A stretch of 35,465 nucleotides of DNA from an uncultured Verrucomicrobiae bacterium (GTDB lineage Bacteria; Verrucomicrobiota; Verrucomicrobiia; Limisphaerales; AAA164-E04). Below are positions 16,602 through 24,338 of the stretch, piece after piece (position 1 is the first letter of the stretch; every line of letters starts with the position of its first letter). Under the pieces are notes generated by a model. That model did not search any database. It was not told where the DNA came from and worked only from the letters and a program-made list of their open reading frames with translations. Position numbers and translations under genes: made by a program. Where the stretch lies: the NCBI GenBank assembly GCA_943788245.1, contig CALSPN010000051.1:1-35465 (forward strand), read 5' to 3'.

Positions 16602-17051
16602 ATGAAAACGGCAACATCAGAAAACAAGGGCCTGGCCCGCAAGCTGGCAGACAGCGGTCTGCGTATGACTACACAAAGAGAGCATGTGTACAATACGTTA
16701 CTTGAGCAGACAGACCACCCATCAGCAGATGACGTATATCTTCGCGCCAAGGCCGACATGCCTGAAATATCCATGGCCACCGTTTACAATACGCTGGATG
16801 CTCTCGTGAAGTGCGGACTCATCAAACAAGTCAATGTTGAGCGATCAGCGACGCGTTATTGCTCGAATCTCAAGGAGCATTGCCATTTTTTCTGTGAAGA
16901 ATGCGGCAATATTCATGACGTGAATTTCAAGAAAGACAAGGGGGCGCTTCCTTTAAGAATCCCCAAACATCTGATCCCAACTCAAGTAGATATTTCGATA
17001 CGCGGGCATTGCAGCAACCCAGTCAACTGTCCCAATCGCGCTGAAAACTGA
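16602..17051 (+). CDS. Fur-family transcriptional regulator
   Basis: 149 residues: a winged-helix DNA-binding domain (LRMTTQREHVYNTLLEQTDHPSADDVY, then SMATVYNTLDALVKCGLI) and a metal-binding dimerisation domain (RYCSNLKEHCHFFCEECGNIHDV). A structural zinc site can be formed by Cys98/Cys101 with Cys137/Cys143; the second pair is CX5C instead of the usual CX2C. At the regulatory site, His39, His93, His95 and Asp106 match PerR ligands, but the PerR Asp85 position is Cys87, a cysteine also used by actinobacterial Zur. Metal choice (iron, manganese-peroxide or zinc) is therefore open. A perfect Fur/PerR-type palindrome lies just upstream and sufB begins 90 bases downstream, so control of iron-sulfur assembly is the likely role. 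Confidence 0.9.
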   Translation: MKTATSENKGLARKLADSGLRMTTQREHVYNTLLEQTDHPSADDVYLRAKADMPEISMATVYNTLDALVKCGLIKQVNVERSATRYCSNLKEHCHFFCEECGNIHDVNFKKDKGALPLRIPKHLIPTQVDISIRGHCSNPVNCPNRAEN

Positions 17052-17084
17052 GCGATTGCTGGATCATCAATAACTTAACGAATT

Positions 17085-17109
17085 GAAAGATCGAGTTTTA
17101 AGGTCTTTC
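17085..17109 (+). other. Stem-loop between the Fur-family gene and sufB
   Basis: GAAAGATC (17085-17092) pairs with GGTCTTTC (17102-17109) over 8 bases, including one G-U pair, around a 9-base loop. No U-tract follows. In a read-through transcript it would lie in the sufB leader and could set the regulator-to-Suf ratio by processing or partial termination; this is inference. Confidence 0.4.
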
Positions 17110-17141
17110 GCAGCATTTTCAACCAAACAAACTTTTTTACC

Positions 17142-18592
17142 ATGAGTAGCGCAACAGAGACCATTGAAGGATTTGTAAAGAGTGAATACAAATATGGATT
17201 CATCACTGATATTGAAGCCGAATCAGCTCCTCCCGGACTGAGTGAAGAAATTGTCCGATTCATTTCGGCCAAGAAAAACGAGCCCGAGTTCATGCTGGAG
17301 TGGCGGTTGAAGGCTTACCGGCATTGGTTGAAAATGTCCAATCCGACTTGGCCCAAAGCGGATTATCCACCGATTGATTTTCAGGATATTATTTATTATT
17401 CCGCTCCCAAAAAAAACACTGATGGCCCAAAAAGTCTGGATGAAGTCGACCCAAAACTTCTGGAAACATACGAAAAGCTGGGCATTCCTTTGCATGAGCG
17501 AGCCCGCCTGGCCGGCGTTGCAGTGGATGCGGTGTTTGACAGTGTCTCCGTGGGGACCACCTATCAGGAAGCTCTGGCTGAAAAAGGCATTATCTTCTGT
17601 CCGATGTCGGAAGCCGTCCAGAAGCACCCGGAGCTTATAGAAAAATATTTAGGCAGTGTGGTTCCCTACACTGACAACTTTTACGCAGCATTGAACTCCG
17701 CTGTCTTCAGTGATGGTTCATTCGTATACATACCCAAAGGGGTGCGATGCCCGATGGATTTATCCACCTATTTCCGCATTAATGCTGCAAAATCGGGACA
17801 ATTCGAACGAACACTGATTGTAGCTGAGGAAAGTAGCTACGTGAGTTATCTAGAAGGATGCACCGCACCTATGCGTGATGAAAATCAATTGCATGCGGCG
17901 GTGGTCGAATTGGTCGTTCTTGATGACGCTGAAATCAAATACTCCACAGTCCAGAACTGGTATCCTGGTGATGAAAACGGCAAGGGTGGCATTTACAATT
18001 TCGTGACGAAGAGGGGACTTTGCAAGGGGCGCAACTCAAAGATTTCCTGGACTCAGGTTGAAACCGGATCCGCCATCACATGGAAATATCCCAGTTGCGT
18101 ACTTCTGGGAGAAAACAGCGTGGGTGAATTCTACTCTGTCGCGCTGACGAACAACCGTCAGCAGGCTGACACAGGTACCAAGATGGTGCATATCGGTAAA
18201 AAACACACGCAAGTACCATCATCTCCAAAGGAATTTCTGCAGGCAAAGGGCAGAATAGTTACCGAGGCCTTGTGCAAGCACGTAAGTCAGCCGAGCAAGC
18301 AAGGAACTTTTCACAGTGCGACTCCCTACTGATTGGTGATCAATGTGGCGCCCACACGTTTCCTTATATTGAAGTTAAAAACACGACTGCAAGCGTGGAA
18401 CATGAGGCAACCACCAGCAAGATCGGGGAGGATCAGATCTTCTATTGTAACCAGCGCGGCATATCCACACAGGATGCCGTCAACATGATCGTCAACGGTT
18501 TTTGCAAAGAGGTCTTCCGCGAGCTCCCAATGGAGTTCGCGGTCGAAGCTCAAAAACTACTCGGCGTCAGCCTTGAAGGTAGCGTCGGTTAA
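17142..18592 (+). CDS. sufB: Fe-S cluster assembly protein SufB (two apparent insertions)
   Basis: Core scaffold subunit of the SufBC2D complex. The first frame covers about 350 residues with hallmark stretches [39 protein letters not shown] and [21 protein letters not shown]. It then breaks near 18200, and the rest ([54 protein letters not shown]) is in another frame. Removing one A from the six-A run 18198-18203 and one A from 18211-18212 restores [19 protein letters not shown] and a 482-residue protein, as expected for SufB. ATG 17142 gives [20 protein letters not shown]; there is no clear Shine-Dalgarno site. Confidence 0.94.
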
Positions 18593-18637
18593 ACCTCCTC
18601 CAATCATTGAATAATTTTTAAGTATAATTTCATTTTT

Positions 18638-19411
18638 ATGTCGAATAAATCACTGTTACGAATCAACAATCTGCAGGCTGGCGTGGAGGGGCGCGCTATT
18701 CTCAAAGGAATCAACCTCGAAATCAATGCCGGAGAGGTCCATGCCATCATGGGCCCTAACGGCAGCGGAAAAAGCACCTTGGCATCAGTGATTGCCGGGC
18801 GTGAAGGATACGAAATCCTGGGTGGCGAAATTGAGTTCAGGGGCGAAGATCTCATGGATATGGAAGCAGACGAGCGCGCTCACCTGGGTCTCTTCCTCGC
18901 TTTTCAGTATCCTGTGGAAATTCCTGGAGTAAACACTACCTACTTCCTGAAGTCAGCGATCAACGAAACGCGCAAGGCCAGGGGTGAAAAGGAGCTGGAT
19001 GCAGTTGAGTTCCTCAAATTCATAAAATCCAAGGCAAAGCTGCTGGATCTACCTGAAGATTTCTTGAAACGGTCATTGAACGTAGGGTTTTCAGGAGGCG
19101 AAAAGAAACGCAATGAAATTTTCCAGATGGCCGCCCTTGAACCTGTCATGGCCGTGTTGGACGAAACCGATTCGGGTCTGGACATCGACGCGCTCAAAGT
19201 GGTCGCCAACGGAGTAAACCAATTACGCGGTCCTGAATCTGCGCAGCTGGTCATCACACATTATCAACGTCTGCTGGATTATATTGTGCCGGATGTGGTG
19301 CATGTTCTGCATGACGGACGCATTATCAAAACGGGTCCCAAGGAACTAGCTCATGAACTGGAGGACAAGGGCTACGATTGGGTCATCAAAGAAGCTGAGC
19401 AACCAGCGTAA
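18638..19411 (+). CDS. sufC: Fe-S cluster assembly ATPase SufC
   Basis: ABC-type ATPase that drives conformational change of SufB-SufD during cluster assembly. 257 residues with Walker A GPNGSGKS (39-46), FLAFQYPVEIPGV at the Q-loop, the SufC-type signature NVGFSGGEKKRNEIFQMA, Walker B AVLDETDSGLDIDAL and the His in LVITHYQRLL. ATG 18638 starts MSNKSLLRINNLQAGVEG; no Shine-Dalgarno sequence is evident. The 45-base gap after sufB is AT-rich and holds a TATAAT (18623-18628) without a matching -35. It lies between sufB and sufD in the usual order. Confidence 0.96.
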   Translation: MSNKSLLRINNLQAGVEGRAILKGINLEINAGEVHAIMGPNGSGKSTLASVIAGREGYEILGGEIEFRGEDLMDMEADERAHLGLFLAFQYPVEIPGVNTTYFLKSAINETRKARGEKELDAVEFLKFIKSKAKLLDLPEDFLKRSLNVGFSGGEKKRNEIFQMAALEPVMAVLDETDSGLDIDALKVVANGVNQLRGPESAQLVITHYQRLLDYIVPDVVHVLHDGRIIKTGPKELAHELEDKGYDWVIKEAEQPA

Positions 19412-19438
19412 TCATTTCATCATCCTTTCAACACTATC

Positions 19439-20791
19439 ATGACCGAAACTGTTCAAATAGAGGAGAGTGATTCATGGCTGGAAGCTTTCGAAGCTCTGGA
19501 GCATGCCGAGAAGGATTCTCCAACCTGGCTGATCCCTTTCAGGAAGGCCGGACTGGCGCAATACGCCAAGACCGGATTGCCCACTCTGCGTGATGAGGAT
19601 TGGAGATTTACGAATATCGATCCAATTCGCAAGACAGCCTTCAGGCCCACGTTCGCTCCAGCCATCTTGGAAGCAGCCGTGCTTGATGGCATTCCCTACC
19701 CTTTCAAAACTGGGAATGCTGCAAGACTTGTATTCCTCGACGGCCATTTTCAGAAGGACTTATCTGATATGAGCAAACTTCCCCAAAACGTCACATCTAT
19801 CTCCATGAGAGACGCAGTGGCCAGGGAGGACTTGAGATTGGATCAGCACCTGGGACAATATACCTATCACCATGACAACCCATTTGCAGCGCTGAATGCG
19901 GCCTTCTTTCAGGACGGCTTTTATCTGAACATACCAAAAAACCTGCAGATAGAAACACCGTTGCATATCATCCATCTTTCGAGTGGCAACGATGCTCAAG
20001 CATCCTTTGCCAGATTCTTTATTCGCGCCGGGGAATTTTCAAAATGTACCATTCTTGAATCCCACCATGCGCTCAGTGAGGGGATTTACCTGAACGCTCC
20101 CACTACTGAATTTGTTGTGGAGAATGAAGCGAATATTGAACACATCAAAATCCAGGATGAATCCAAGCAGGCATTTCATATTGCCAGTGTTTACGCTCAG
20201 GTTGGAAGGGCTGCTCAGTTCCGTTCTCATTACCTGGATATGGGAGGCCGTATCAGCCGAAACAATATCCGCACCAAACTGAATGGAGAGGGTCTTGAGT
20301 GCGTGCTGAACGGACTATACCTTGCTGATGGTGATCAGTTGTCAGACAATCACATGATCGTGGACCATTCCAAGCCTCATTGTGATAGTCACGAATATTT
20401 CAACGGCATTCTGGACGATAAAGCGCGCGGTGTTTTCCATGGACGTATCCTCGTGCAACAAATCGCTCAGAAGACAGATGCTAAACAGACGAACAAAAAC
20501 CTGTTACTCTCCGATGACGCGACTGCCGACACCAAACCTCAACTTGAAATTTATGCGGACGATGTCAAATGTACCCATGGCGCAACCATTGGGCAACTCG
20601 ATGACGAAGCCATTTATTATCTGAGGACAAGAGGAGTACCCAAGGCGGTAGCTCAACGAATGCTTGTTCATGCTTTTGCGGGTGAAATAATCGATCGGAT
20701 CCATCACAACGTTATTCGAGAAGAACTGGATGAGATGGTTTGGACCCGCCTGGAAAAATTCGCTCACTTTCAAAACGTCACAACGACATAA
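19439..20791 (+). CDS. sufD: Fe-S cluster assembly protein SufD
   Basis: 450 residues, partner of SufB in the SufBC2D complex and thought to help with iron acquisition and cluster formation. The right-handed beta-helix core is seen in GRAAQFRSHYLDMGGRISRN, LNGLYLADGDQLSDNHMIVD and FHGRILVQQIAQKTDAKQTN. The conserved end is DDVKCTHGATIGQLDDEAIY followed by LRTRGVPKAVAQRMLVHAFA. The N-terminal helical domain includes LPTLRDEDWRFTNIDPI. ATG 19439 follows sufC by 27 bases without an obvious ribosome site. The frame is intact. Confidence 0.95.
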   Translation: MTETVQIEESDSWLEAFEALEHAEKDSPTWLIPFRKAGLAQYAKTGLPTLRDEDWRFTNIDPIRKTAFRPTFAPAILEAAVLDGIPYPFKTGNAARLVFLDGHFQKDLSDMSKLPQNVTSISMRDAVAREDLRLDQHLGQYTYHHDNPFAALNAAFFQDGFYLNIPKNLQIETPLHIIHLSSGNDAQASFARFFIRAGEFSKCTILESHHALSEGIYLNAPTTEFVVENEANIEHIKIQDESKQAFHIASVYAQVGRAAQFRSHYLDMGGRISRNNIRTKLNGEGLECVLNGLYLADGDQLSDNHMIVDHSKPHCDSHEYFNGILDDKARGVFHGRILVQQIAQKTDAKQTNKNLLLSDDATADTKPQLEIYADDVKCTHGATIGQLDDEAIYYLRTRGVPKAVAQRMLVHAFAGEIIDRIHHNVIREELDEMVWTRLEKFAHFQNVTTT

Positions 20792-20810
20792 TTCAAACAC
20801 GACGCATCCA

Positions 20811-21371
20811 ATGCAGAATCAGGAATCCATCGAACTGACACGCGACGTTGAAGCCGCCATTGTTCCAGCCGGAGATCAAGTCACTCTGATCAAGGGCGAA
20901 ACAGCCCAGATTACGCAAGAGCTGGGAGGCTCCTTCACCGTTTTGGTCAACGGTAACATGTTTCGCATACAGGGCAAAGACGCCGATGCACTGGGACGCG
21001 AGGTCACGGAAAGCCGCATCAAGGCAGCCATAGAGGGAGATGTTGCGACTCCTGAGGAAGTGGAGGCTCATGTATGGGAGCAGATGAAAACGTGCTTCGA
21101 TCCTGAGATACCAGTCAACGTGGTTGATCTGGGCTTGATTTATGACTGCGTGGTAACGCCCGTGAAGGAAAAAAACAGTTATCATATACTGGTCAAAATG
21201 ACGTTGACTGCGCCCGGCTGTGGAATGGGTCCGGTCATTCAGCAAGACGTTCAAAATAAGGTCATGTGCATTGAAGATGTGTCCGAAGCTGTTGTCGAAT
21301 TGGTCTGGGAGCCACAATGGAATCAAGGCATGATGACCGAAGCCGCCAAATTACAACTGGGTTTGATGTGA
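20811..21371 (+). CDS. sufT: SufT-like Fe-S cluster assembly factor (DUF59/MIP18 family)
   Basis: 186 residues. The N-terminal part (IELTRDVEAAIVPAGDQVTL, then QELGGSFTVLVNGNMFRIQG) is typical of SufT. The C-terminal MIP18/DUF59 domain has CFDPEIPVNVVDLGLIYD and LTAPGCGMGPVIQQDV with the conserved cysteine. SufT proteins help mature Fe-S proteins, mainly under high demand for clusters, and are commonly encoded with sufBCDS. ATG 20811 is 20 bases after sufD. Its stop is 3 bases from the sufS ATG, so translation is probably coupled. Confidence 0.9.
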   Translation: MQNQESIELTRDVEAAIVPAGDQVTLIKGETAQITQELGGSFTVLVNGNMFRIQGKDADALGREVTESRIKAAIEGDVATPEEVEAHVWEQMKTCFDPEIPVNVVDLGLIYDCVVTPVKEKNSYHILVKMTLTAPGCGMGPVIQQDVQNKVMCIEDVSEAVVELVWEPQWNQGMMTEAAKLQLGLM

Positions 21372-21373
21372 CA

Positions 21374-22636
21374 ATGAATACCGTGGACCAAACTGTTTCC
21401 ACATCTGCAGGCGACACACTGAGCCTGGAAACGCGAAAAGACTTTCCTGTCCTGCATCAGGAAATCAATGGTCATCAATTGATATACTTTGATAACGCTG
21501 CCACAAGCCAGAAACCATCTCAGGTTCTGGATGCCATTCAGCATTACTATCAACATGATAATGCGAACGTGCATCGAGGTATCCATGAACTCAGCAATCG
21601 TGCTACACTTGGCTATGAGTCCGCACGCGAGAGAACAGCTGAATTCATCAATGCAAACAGTGCCCGGGAGATTATTTTTACGAGGGGAACAACTGAGGCC
21701 GTAAACCTGCTCGCATCATCTCTGAGTCAGTTAGTCCTGAAGCCTGGTGATACGATATTGATTACCGAAATGGAGCACCACAGCAATATGGTGCCGTGGC
21801 AAATGGTCGCCGAGCGAACAGGGGCCTCACTGAAATACCTACCGGTCAAGGATACTCAGGGTGCTTTGGACCTGGAGCATTTGGACAAGTGGATGACACC
21901 TGATGTTAAAATCTTTAGCTGCGTCCATTTTTCGAATAGCCTCGGCACTATCAATCCGGTCAAACAACTGTGCGCAAAAGCCAGGTCGGTGGGAGCATTG
22001 ACATTTGTTGATGGAGCTCAGAGTGCGGGTCATTATCCCGTGGATGTTCAGGATATCGATTGTGATTTCTACGCCTTTTCCGGTCACAAGATCGTTGGGC
22101 CAACAGGTATTGGAGTACTCTATGGCAAAAGAAACATTCTCGAACAATTGCCTCCATATCAGGGCGGTGGTGAAATGATTTCTGAGGTTAGTTATGATGG
22201 CCCAAGCTTCAAGGAAGCTCCTCATAAATTCGAAGCAGGAACACCTAATATGTCAGGAGCAGTTGGTTTGGCTGCAGCCATGGATTACATTGATGCCATC
22301 GGACGTAAGGAAATCTTTGAACACGATCGCTCTTTGGCTGAATATTTTTACAGGGAAGTCAAATCGATTCCCGGAACTCAGGTGTATGGCCCCGAGCAAA
22401 ATCGTGCTGGTCTGGTAAGCTTTTTACTTGGTGGAATGCACTCTCACGATGTGGTGACTCTGGCTGACCAAAAGGGAATAGCGCTCAGAGGAGGACATCA
22501 TTGCACGCAGCCCCTGATGAAGAAATTTGGAATCACAGGAACGGCACGCGCGAGTTTTTATTTCTATAACAACCGCCAGGAAATCGACCGAAGTCTGGAG
22601 GTCCTGGCACATATACAGAAGCGCTTCGGAGACTGA
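21374..22636 (+). CDS. sufS: Cysteine desulfurase SufS
   Basis: PLP enzyme that takes sulfur from cysteine as an enzyme-bound persulfide. 420 residues. The PLP lysine is Lys239 in YAFSGHKIVGPTGIGVLYG, and the persulfide cysteine is Cys377 in ALRGGHHCTQPLM, the group-II (SufS/CsdA) form. Other features are YFDNAATSQKPSQV, NVHRGIHELSNRAT, TEMEHHSNMVPW and FVDGAQSAGH. ATG 21374 directly follows the sufT stop; a GTG at 21368 is in frame. No SufE or SufU acceptor gene is nearby, so the next gene product or the IscU-like scaffold may accept the sulfur. Confidence 0.96.
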   Translation: MNTVDQTVSTSAGDTLSLETRKDFPVLHQEINGHQLIYFDNAATSQKPSQVLDAIQHYYQHDNANVHRGIHELSNRATLGYESARERTAEFINANSAREIIFTRGTTEAVNLLASSLSQLVLKPGDTILITEMEHHSNMVPWQMVAERTGASLKYLPVKDTQGALDLEHLDKWMTPDVKIFSCVHFSNSLGTINPVKQLCAKARSVGALTFVDGAQSAGHYPVDVQDIDCDFYAFSGHKIVGPTGIGVLYGKRNILEQLPPYQGGGEMISEVSYDGPSFKEAPHKFEAGTPNMSGAVGLAAAMDYIDAIGRKEIFEHDRSLAEYFYREVKSIPGTQVYGPEQNRAGLVSFLLGGMHSHDVVTLADQKGIALRGGHHCTQPLMKKFGITGTARASFYFYNNRQEIDRSLEVLAHIQKRFGD

Positions 22637-22695
22637 AGGAGCTTTGGTAACCACACAGAGAGCACGAAGTTCAGGCCCAAAACTGATTTACCTAT

Positions 22696-23256
22696 ATGAG
22701 CAACCCATCCAGCATTACACCAAAGTCCACCATGCATGAGCTTTTGGAGACCTACCCATGGGCTCAACGTGCTCTCTTCCGCCATTACCATATTGGTGGT
22801 TGCAGCAGCTGTGCTTTTCAGGAGGATGAAACTGTGGAAGACTTATGCAAACGTAATGAGAATATTGATCCCAATGAACTCATCACAAAGGTCCAACAAA
22901 GCCATGATGAAGATCAGAAAGTGTTGATGAAGTCGACCGCTGTTTTTGAAGCTCTCCAGTCCAATGAACCCTGTCGTCTGGTCGATATACGGACCAGTGA
23001 AGAATGGGAGGCAGTCAAACTGGTTGAAGCCATACATATGTCTCAGGAATCCATGCAGGATATCCTTGCCCAATGGCCTCGCGAAGATTTGCTTGTCATC
23101 TACGATCATACCGGCAGAAGCAGTCTTGACGCTGCAACCTATTTTCAAGGCCAGGGATTCAAGAATGTTCGCTGCATGGACGGAGGGATCGACGCCTGGG
23201 CTCGCGAAGTCGACAAGGACGTCCCAAGATATCGACTTGAACCAGTAGAGGGTTGA
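22696..23256 (+). CDS. DUF1858-like redox domain fused to a rhodanese domain lacking its cysteine
   Basis: 186 residues. The N-terminal half (about 10-65) resembles DUF1858, the hybrid-cluster-associated disulfide domain: STMHELLETYPWAQRALFRH, then HIGGCSSCAFQEDETVEDLC, with Cys36-x-x-Cys39. The C-terminal half (about 75-180) is a rhodanese fold: VDIRTSEEWEAVKLVEAIHM and GFKNVRCMDGGIDAWARE. At the active loop, where YCxxGxRS is expected, the sequence is YDHTGRSS, so Asp137 replaces the catalytic cysteine and sulfurtransferase activity is not expected there. Its place between sufS and the scaffold gene suggests a role in sulfur delivery, scaffold docking or redox protection, with the CxxC as the working part; this is inference. 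Confidence 0.82.
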   Translation: MSNPSSITPKSTMHELLETYPWAQRALFRHYHIGGCSSCAFQEDETVEDLCKRNENIDPNELITKVQQSHDEDQKVLMKSTAVFEALQSNEPCRLVDIRTSEEWEAVKLVEAIHMSQESMQDILAQWPREDLLVIYDHTGRSSLDAATYFQGQGFKNVRCMDGGIDAWAREVDKDVPRYRLEPVEG

Positions 23257-23294
23257 TTTAAGCCTGAAAACTCATAGGTTGGGTTAGGAGCTAT

Positions 23295-23804
23295 ATGACA
23301 GATGCCTTTCAACAAAAAGTAGAAGAAGCCATGCGCAACCCCAAGAATCTCGGGGAGATGGAAGATGCAGACACCATCGGTACGGTAGGTGGCGCGGGTT
23401 GTGGAGACATGCTGCGCATGTGGCTCAAATTTGAAGATAAGGACGGCAAGAAGGTCATCGATAAAGCATCATTTCAATCCTTCGGATGCGAGACTGCCAT
23501 TGCCGCCGCCAGTATGGCGACGGAAATGCTGAAAGGGAAAACGACCGAAGAAGCCGTTCGAATGTCTGGGGCAGAGTTAGCCGCCGATCTGGGACCTCTT
23601 CCGCCAACAAAAATTCATTGTACGACGCTAGTGGAAGACGCTATCAGGAGCGCGATAGAGTCGCATGAAGGAAAATCCTGCACTTCTTCCAGTCTTGAGC
23701 CGGCGAAGACAAACAATAGCCAAAGCCTTCTCGACACGATGCATGCTTCGGGGAAAGGTGGCAAGGGATTGAAGGTGGTCCTGCTACCCACCGAAGACAG
23801 CTGA
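23295..23804 (+). CDS. IscU/NifU-type Fe-S cluster scaffold with a C-terminal extension
   Basis: 169 residues. The scaffold cysteines are Cys36 (VGGAGCGDMLRMWLKF, with Asp38), Cys65 (FQSFGCETAIAAASMA) and Cys109 (LPPTKIHCTTLVEDAI). The 44-residue spacing between Cys65 and Cys109 matches IscU (43 in E. coli) and not SufU, which carries an insertion giving about 62. LPPTK corresponds to the LPPVK motif by which IscU is recognised by the HscA chaperone. A polar tail of about 45 residues (TSSSLEPAKTNNSQ, then ASGKGGKGLKVV) is absent from E. coli IscU. It ends the recognisable Fe-S block and replaces SufU/SufE in this cluster. Confidence 0.9.
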   Translation: MTDAFQQKVEEAMRNPKNLGEMEDADTIGTVGGAGCGDMLRMWLKFEDKDGKKVIDKASFQSFGCETAIAAASMATEMLKGKTTEEAVRMSGAELAADLGPLPPTKIHCTTLVEDAIRSAIESHEGKSCTSSSLEPAKTNNSQSLLDTMHASGKGGKGLKVVLLPTEDS

Positions 23805-23819
23805 AACCTGCCTGACATA

Positions 23820-24249
23820 ATGCAAGCCATGAGATGCAGGAAGATACAGAAAACTCTCAGCTTCGTAGTCATTGTATCGACACGGCCTCAAAAGGAGCAT
23901 TCCATTAACGAAACGATTGGCCCTTTCGATGAATATTTGATCAAGACAAAGCTCGTTCCTGAGGAAGGAACAAAGTTATTCATTGAAAGTATTGGTCAGA
24001 AAACTCTCAAAACACTGAGGCTTGGCAATGGGAGCATTTCTTTCACCCCACAGTCCCAACCAAGCCCAATCCCTTTTCCCTGTAAAACCCAGAGCAATTA
24101 GAAAAGCCGAGAACCATGGCAATGCCCGGCGTCTCATGCATCAGGCTCTGAAAACAGCAGGCCCGGAAGCAAGCAAGATAAAACATGATTTAGTGAAAAG
24201 GTTGCAGGATGCCCCCTTCAGAGAAATGGGATTGTCGTTTGATGGTTGA
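23820..24249 (+). CDS. Unidentified protein, probably frame-shifted
   Basis: Two overlapping open frames join into a plausible 142-residue protein if one G is removed from GGG at 24030-24032. The first frame contains DEYLIKTKLVPEEGTKLFIE and IGQKTLKTLRLGNG; after correction it continues AFLSPHSPNQAQSLFPV, RKAENHGNARRLMHQALK and LVKRLQDAPFREMGLSFDG to the stop at 24249. I do not recognise the family. The start is unclear: ATG 23820 lies 15 bases after the scaffold gene, and AAGGAG near 23891 precedes no standard start codon in frame. The same kind of one-base insertion affects conserved genes elsewhere in the window, which supports a single gene. Confidence 0.45.
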
Positions 24250-24338
24250 ATCAACATTCTGAGCGGTTTTATTCAGCGAGCGGAAAAATAACGGAGATGT
24301 CATTAAACAATATACCGAGTTATCACCCTGAAGAAAGT

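Noticed and set aside
16601-24249. Programmed frameshifting as the explanation for sufB and its neighbours
   Set aside because: Similar lesions occur in unrelated genes (glgB, glgC, queG, nuoL), are not tied to one slippery heptamer, and many lie in different bases, so sequencing error is simpler.
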